Below, piece after piece: positions 6,085 to 8,647 of a stretch of 8,647 nt of DNA. The notes beneath the pieces are model-generated. The model saw only the letters and a list, made by a program, of their open reading frames with translations, did no database searches and was not told the origin of the DNA. How positions within the stretch are numbered: the first letter of the stretch is position 1; each line of letters starts with the position of its first letter. The position numbers and the translations under genes are program-made. This DNA is from Lachnospiraceae bacterium (GTDB taxonomy: Bacteria; Bacillota_A; Clostridia; Lachnospirales; Lachnospiraceae): positions 1-8,647 of the forward strand of contig JAGDBR010000268.1 of NCBI GenBank assembly GCA_017958935.1. Reading direction: 5' to 3'.

Positions 6085-6110
6085 GGACCCGGATATAAAG
6101 GAGACCCGCC

Positions 6111-8024
6111 ATGGAAGAAAAGATCTCTCAGGGAACATTGAAATACCTCCGGCTCCTCGCCGAGCAGTACCCGACCGTCGAGTCGCTCTGCACGGAGATC
6201 ACGCGCCTCGGCGCGCAGCTCTCCCTGCCGAAGGGCACCGAGCACTTCATGAGCGACATCCACGGCGAATACGAGGCCTTCTGCCACATCATGAACAACT
6301 GCTCCGGCGTGATCCGCGAGAAGGTGCATCTGTGGCTGCCGGAGCTCTCCGCACAGGAAGCCGACGCGCTGTGCACGCTGATCTACTACCCGGAGGCCGT
6401 CTTAAAGCAGCAGGAACAGAAAACGGACGTCCCGGAGGAATGGTACAGGACGCAGCTCGAGCGGATGCTGAAGCTTGCGCGCATGCTCTCCTCGAAATAC
6501 ACGCGGGACAAGGTGCGCGGCCTCATGCCGCAGGACTGGGCCTTCCTGCTGGACGAACTCATGCATTACCAGGCCGACGAATCGGACGGGCTCGCCTCGT
6601 CCGTGAACCTGCGGCGCTACCATGACGCGGTCATCGACACGCTCGCGGAAACGAAAAGCAGCGGCAGCGTCATCACCGCTCTCGCCGTCCTGATCAAGAA
6701 TCTTGCGGTCGACCGCCTTCACGTCGTCGGCGACATCTTCGACCGCGGGCCCGGCGCCGACCGGGTGCTGGACATCCTGATGCAGCACCATTCCGTCGAC
6801 ATCGAATGGGGCAACCACGACGTGCTCTGGATGGGCGCGGCCTCGGGTTCCGAGTGCTGCATCGCCGCCGTCCTCCGGAACTGCCTGTCCTACGGGAACA
6901 CGGCGATCCTCGAGCGCGGATACGCGATCCCGCTCCGGGAGCTCACGCTGTTCGCCGAAAGGACCTACCCGGATCTGCCGGCGGACCGCGCGATGGTCCA
7001 CGCCGTGAACGTCATGATGTTCAAGCTCGAAGGGCAGCTGATCTTGCGGAATCCCGAATTCGGCATGGAAGACCGCCTGCTGCTGCACCGGCTCGACGTC
7101 CGGAACCGGCAGATCGAGATCGGCGGCACGGTGTGGCCGGTCCGCGACCTCCCGCTCCCGACCGTCTCCGAAGCCGATCCGTACGCGCTGACCGAGGAGG
7201 AAGCGGCGGTCATGTCCGGCTTCCGCCACGCATTCATCCACAGCAAACGGCTCCGCGAGCACATCACGTTCCTGTACCGGAGAGGCTCGCTGTACCGCAC
7301 CTATAACGGCAACCTGCTGTTCCACGGCTGCGTCCCGATGGACCCCGACGGCAGCTTCTCTCAGAAGACGCTCGGCGGCGTCCCCTATGCCGGCAAGGCG
7401 CTGATGGACTGCGCCGACAGGCTCGCGCGCCGCGCGTTCTACCAGGGCAGCCCGGAGGCGCTCGACTTCATGTGGTATCTGTGGTGCGGGCCCGATTCGC
7501 CGGTCTGCGGCCGAAGGATCACGACCTTCCAGCGCGTGTTCATCCCGGACGAAAAAGCCTGGGAAGAACCGCGGAATCCCTACTATACCTGGTACCTTTC
7601 CGAAGACAAATGCCTGGACATCCTGCATGAATTCGGCCTGCACGACGAAGAGGCGCGCATCGTGAACGGCCACACGCCGATCCGCGTGTCGCACGGCGAG
7701 AGCCCGCTGAAGGCGGGCGGCCGGCTCATCGTCATCGACGGCGGCTTCTGCCGCGCTTACCAGAAGACGACCGGCATCGCGGGCTACACGCTGATCGCGA
7801 ACAGCCACGGCATGCGGCTCATGTCCCACCAGCCCTTCACGACGCTGAAAGACGCGCAGGAGACCGGCCGGGACATCCATTCCCGGTCCTACGCGTTCGC
7901 GGTCTTCCCCGCGCGCCGCTACGTGCGCGACACCGACAAGGGGCGGATCCTGAAGGAGCGCAAGGAGGACCTGCTGGCGCTGCTGGAAGCCTGCCGGGTC
8001 GGCCTCGTCCACCTGCAGGGCTGA
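6111..8024 (+). CDS. fbp: Class III fructose-1,6-bisphosphatase
   Basis: This 637-residue protein has the length (about 640-670) and motifs of the Firmicutes-type FBPase class III, a calcineurin-like metallophosphoesterase unrelated to classes I and II. Metal-binding motifs are in order: MSDIHGEYEAF (47-57; Asp49, His51), VVGDIFDRG (205-213; Asp208), WGNHD (233-237; Asn235, His236), then NGHTP and VIDGGF near the C-terminus. It removes the 1-phosphate of fructose-1,6-bisphosphate to give fructose-6-phosphate in gluconeogenesis. The ATG at 6111 follows AAAGGAG by seven bases. It is divergent from the SQ operon, which also yields fructose-6-phosphate; whether they share regulation is not shown. 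It has its own promoter and a terminator-like hairpin, so it looks monocistronic. No truncation or missing motif was seen. Confidence 0.95.
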   Translation: MEEKISQGTLKYLRLLAEQYPTVESLCTEITRLGAQLSLPKGTEHFMSDIHGEYEAFCHIMNNCSGVIREKVHLWLPELSAQEADALCTLIYYPEAVLKQQEQKTDVPEEWYRTQLERMLKLARMLSSKYTRDKVRGLMPQDWAFLLDELMHYQADESDGLASSVNLRRYHDAVIDTLAETKSSGSVITALAVLIKNLAVDRLHVVGDIFDRGPGADRVLDILMQHHSVDIEWGNHDVLWMGAASGSECCIAAVLRNCLSYGNTAILERGYAIPLRELTLFAERTYPDLPADRAMVHAVNVMMFKLEGQLILRNPEFGMEDRLLLHRLDVRNRQIEIGGTVWPVRDLPLPTVSEADPYALTEEEAAVMSGFRHAFIHSKRLREHITFLYRRGSLYRTYNGNLLFHGCVPMDPDGSFSQKTLGGVPYAGKALMDCADRLARRAFYQGSPEALDFMWYLWCGPDSPVCGRRITTFQRVFIPDEKAWEEPRNPYYTWYLSEDKCLDILHEFGLHDEEARIVNGHTPIRVSHGESPLKAGGRLIVIDGGFCRAYQKTTGIAGYTLIANSHGMRLMSHQPFTTLKDAQETGRDIHSRSYAFAVFPARRYVRDTDKGRILKERKEDLLALLEACRVGLVHLQG

Positions 8025-8040
8025 GCCGCAGCGCGGGCCC

Positions 8041-8078
8041 GCGCCGCCGCTTCGGCGGCACGGCGCTTTCGCGGTTTT
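8041..8078 (+). terminator. Probable intrinsic terminator after fbp
   Basis: Seventeen bases after the fbp stop, GCGCCGCCGC (8041-8050) pairs with GCGGC (8055-8059) and GGCGC (8062-8066) around a cUUCGg tetraloop, leaving a two-base bulge (A8060, C8061). TTT (8067-8069) and TTTT (8075-8078) follow, interrupted by CGCGG, so the U-tract is imperfect. The stable hairpin and position just before a new promoter support termination. Confidence 0.65.
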
Positions 8079-8102
8079 GCACACAATTCGTTTTTGCATA
8101 TA

Positions 8103-8131
8103 TTGATTATTCGCCTGTTTTTTTCTATAAT
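8103..8131 (+). promoter_or_regulatory. Promoter of hypB
   Basis: TTGATT (8103-8108), an exact 17-bp spacer and a perfect TATAAT (8126-8131) form a strong sigma-A type promoter in an AT-rich stretch between the fbp terminator and hypB. Transcription should begin near 8138, leaving a leader of about 38 bases. Confidence 0.75.
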
Positions 8132-8139
8132 GACCTTGC

Positions 8140-8158
8140 CCGGGCACGAAACGCCCGG
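8140..8158 (+). promoter_or_regulatory. Hairpin in the hypB leader
   Basis: CCGGGC (8140-8145) and GCCCGG (8153-8158) form a perfect 6-bp stem with a seven-base loop (ACGAAAC) at the very 5' end of the predicted hypB transcript. It ends four bases before the ribosome binding site AAAGGA (8163-8168). It may stabilise the mRNA; it matches no riboswitch recognised here. Confidence 0.4.
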
Positions 8159-8175
8159 ATCGAAAGGAAATCCGC

Positions 8176-8647
8176 ATGTACGACCCCCGTTTCGACATCA
8201 TCGACGTGAAAGCCGGTGTGGAGGAAGACAATGAACGGCATGCCGCCGAAGTGCGCGCGTATTGCCGCGAAAACCATATTTACCTGATCAATCTGATGGC
8301 CTCGCCGGGCGCGGGCAAGACGACTGTGCTCTGCCGGCTGATCGACGCGCTGAAGGACGCGTATTCGATCGGCGTGATCGAGGCGGACGTTGACGCCGAC
8401 GTCGACGCGCGAACCGTGTCGGAGCACGGCGCGAAGGCCGTGCAGCTGCATACCGGCGGCTCCTGCCACATGGATGCCGGGATGACGCTCGCCGGGCTGA
8501 AGGCGCTCGGCCCGGACCACCCGGAGGTCATCATCCTCGAGAACATCGGCAACCTCGTCTGCCCGGCGGAATTCGACGTCGGCGCGGCTCTGAAACTCAT
8601 GATCCTGAGCGTCCCCGAGGGGGACGACAAGCCGCTGAAGTACCCGC
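8176..8647 (+). CDS. hypB: HypB hydrogenase/urease nickel-insertion GTPase (3' end cut by window)
   Basis: The first 157 codons of an open frame run off the window; HypB is usually about 210-230 residues in this type. SIMIBI-class GTPase features are visible: Walker A SPGAGKTT (43-50), an ADVDADVDA stretch (70-78) in the switch I area, the metal-site motif GGSCHMDA (94-101) with Cys97 and His98, ENIGNLVCP (122-130) with Cys129, and SVPEGDDKPLKYP (145-157). The later base-recognition motif lies beyond the end. The N-terminal CxxCGC nickel-binding motif of E. coli HypB is absent, as is common in short HypB proteins. HypB works with HypA to deliver nickel to [NiFe] hydrogenase, so hydrogenase genes are expected nearby. 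The ATG follows AAAGGA (8163-8168) by seven bases and lies downstream of a clear promoter; hypA is not immediately upstream. Confidence 0.95.
   Translation, partial: MYDPRFDIIDVKAGVEEDNERHAAEVRAYCRENHIYLINLMASPGAGKTTVLCRLIDALKDAYSIGVIEADVDADVDARTVSEHGAKAVQLHTGGSCHMDAGMTLAGLKALGPDHPEVIILENIGNLVCPAEFDVGAALKLMILSVPEGDDKPLKYP

Noticed and set aside
6402..8231. 609-codon open frame on the minus strand opposite fbp
   Set aside because: It covers the FBPase gene, its terminator and the hypB promoter and start, and has an Arg/Val/His-rich composition without family signatures. It is an antisense shadow.

Overview
This is a GC-rich bacterial window. It carries a compact sulfoquinovose (SQ) catabolic operon on the minus strand, transcribed away from a class III fructose-1,6-bisphosphatase gene and a hydrogenase-maturation gene (hypB) on the plus strand. 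Class III FBPase is typical of Bacillota (Clostridia and relatives). Together with HypB (nickel insertion into [NiFe] hydrogenase) and a reductive rather than oxidative end to SQ breakdown, it suggests an anaerobic, fermentative, high-GC Firmicute such as a gut clostridium. Species cannot be told from the window.

Minus strand, in transcription order from about 5978 down to 1: a GH31 sulfoquinovosidase (YihQ/SftG type, 5934-3943), a small transaldolase (SftT type, 3927-3241), a beta-hydroxyacid dehydrogenase-family sulfolactaldehyde reductase (YihU-like, 3185-2310), a TauE/SafE membrane exporter (SftE type, 2313-1486), an L-fucose/arabinose-isomerase-like sugar isomerase (SftI/SqvD type, 1459-116), and the first three codons of another gene (10-1) behind a strong ribosome binding site. 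Gaps between the five complete genes run from a 4-bp overlap to 55 bp, so they look like one operon. The set matches the 6-deoxy-6-sulfofructose transaldolase (sulfo-TAL or SFT) pathway known from Firmicutes. The glycosidase releases SQ from sulfolipid glycosides, and the isomerase converts SQ to 6-deoxy-6-sulfofructose. The transaldolase moves the three-carbon unit to glyceraldehyde-3-phosphate, giving fructose-6-phosphate plus 3-sulfolactaldehyde (SLA). The reductase makes 2,3-dihydroxypropane-1-sulfonate (DHPS), and the exporter probably expels the C3 sulfonate. No importer, regulator or SLA dehydrogenase is visible here; the importer and regulator may lie beyond position 1.

The 176-bp divergent intergenic region (5935-6110) is AT-rich against its surroundings. 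It holds a clear promoter for the SQ operon (TTGCCT-17 bp-TATAAT), a palindrome over the expected start of transcription, a second 7-bp inverted repeat bracketing the -35 region, and an extended TATAAT box for fbp.

Plus strand: fbp (6111-8024) ends in a strong UUCG-loop hairpin that is probably a terminator. A good promoter (TTGATT-17 bp-TATAAT) then drives hypB (8176 to the window end, truncated).

The main points of interest are substitutions in the anion-binding pockets. The glycosidase has Gln where E. coli YihQ has its sulfonate-binding Arg301. The transaldolase lacks the usual phosphate-binding Arg and Ser. The reductase has a Lys where YihU has its sulfonate-binding Arg. Comparisons with E. 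coli YihQ, YihU and FsaA rest on remembered sequences and were not computed. No CRISPR array, transposon, tRNA or rRNA was seen.
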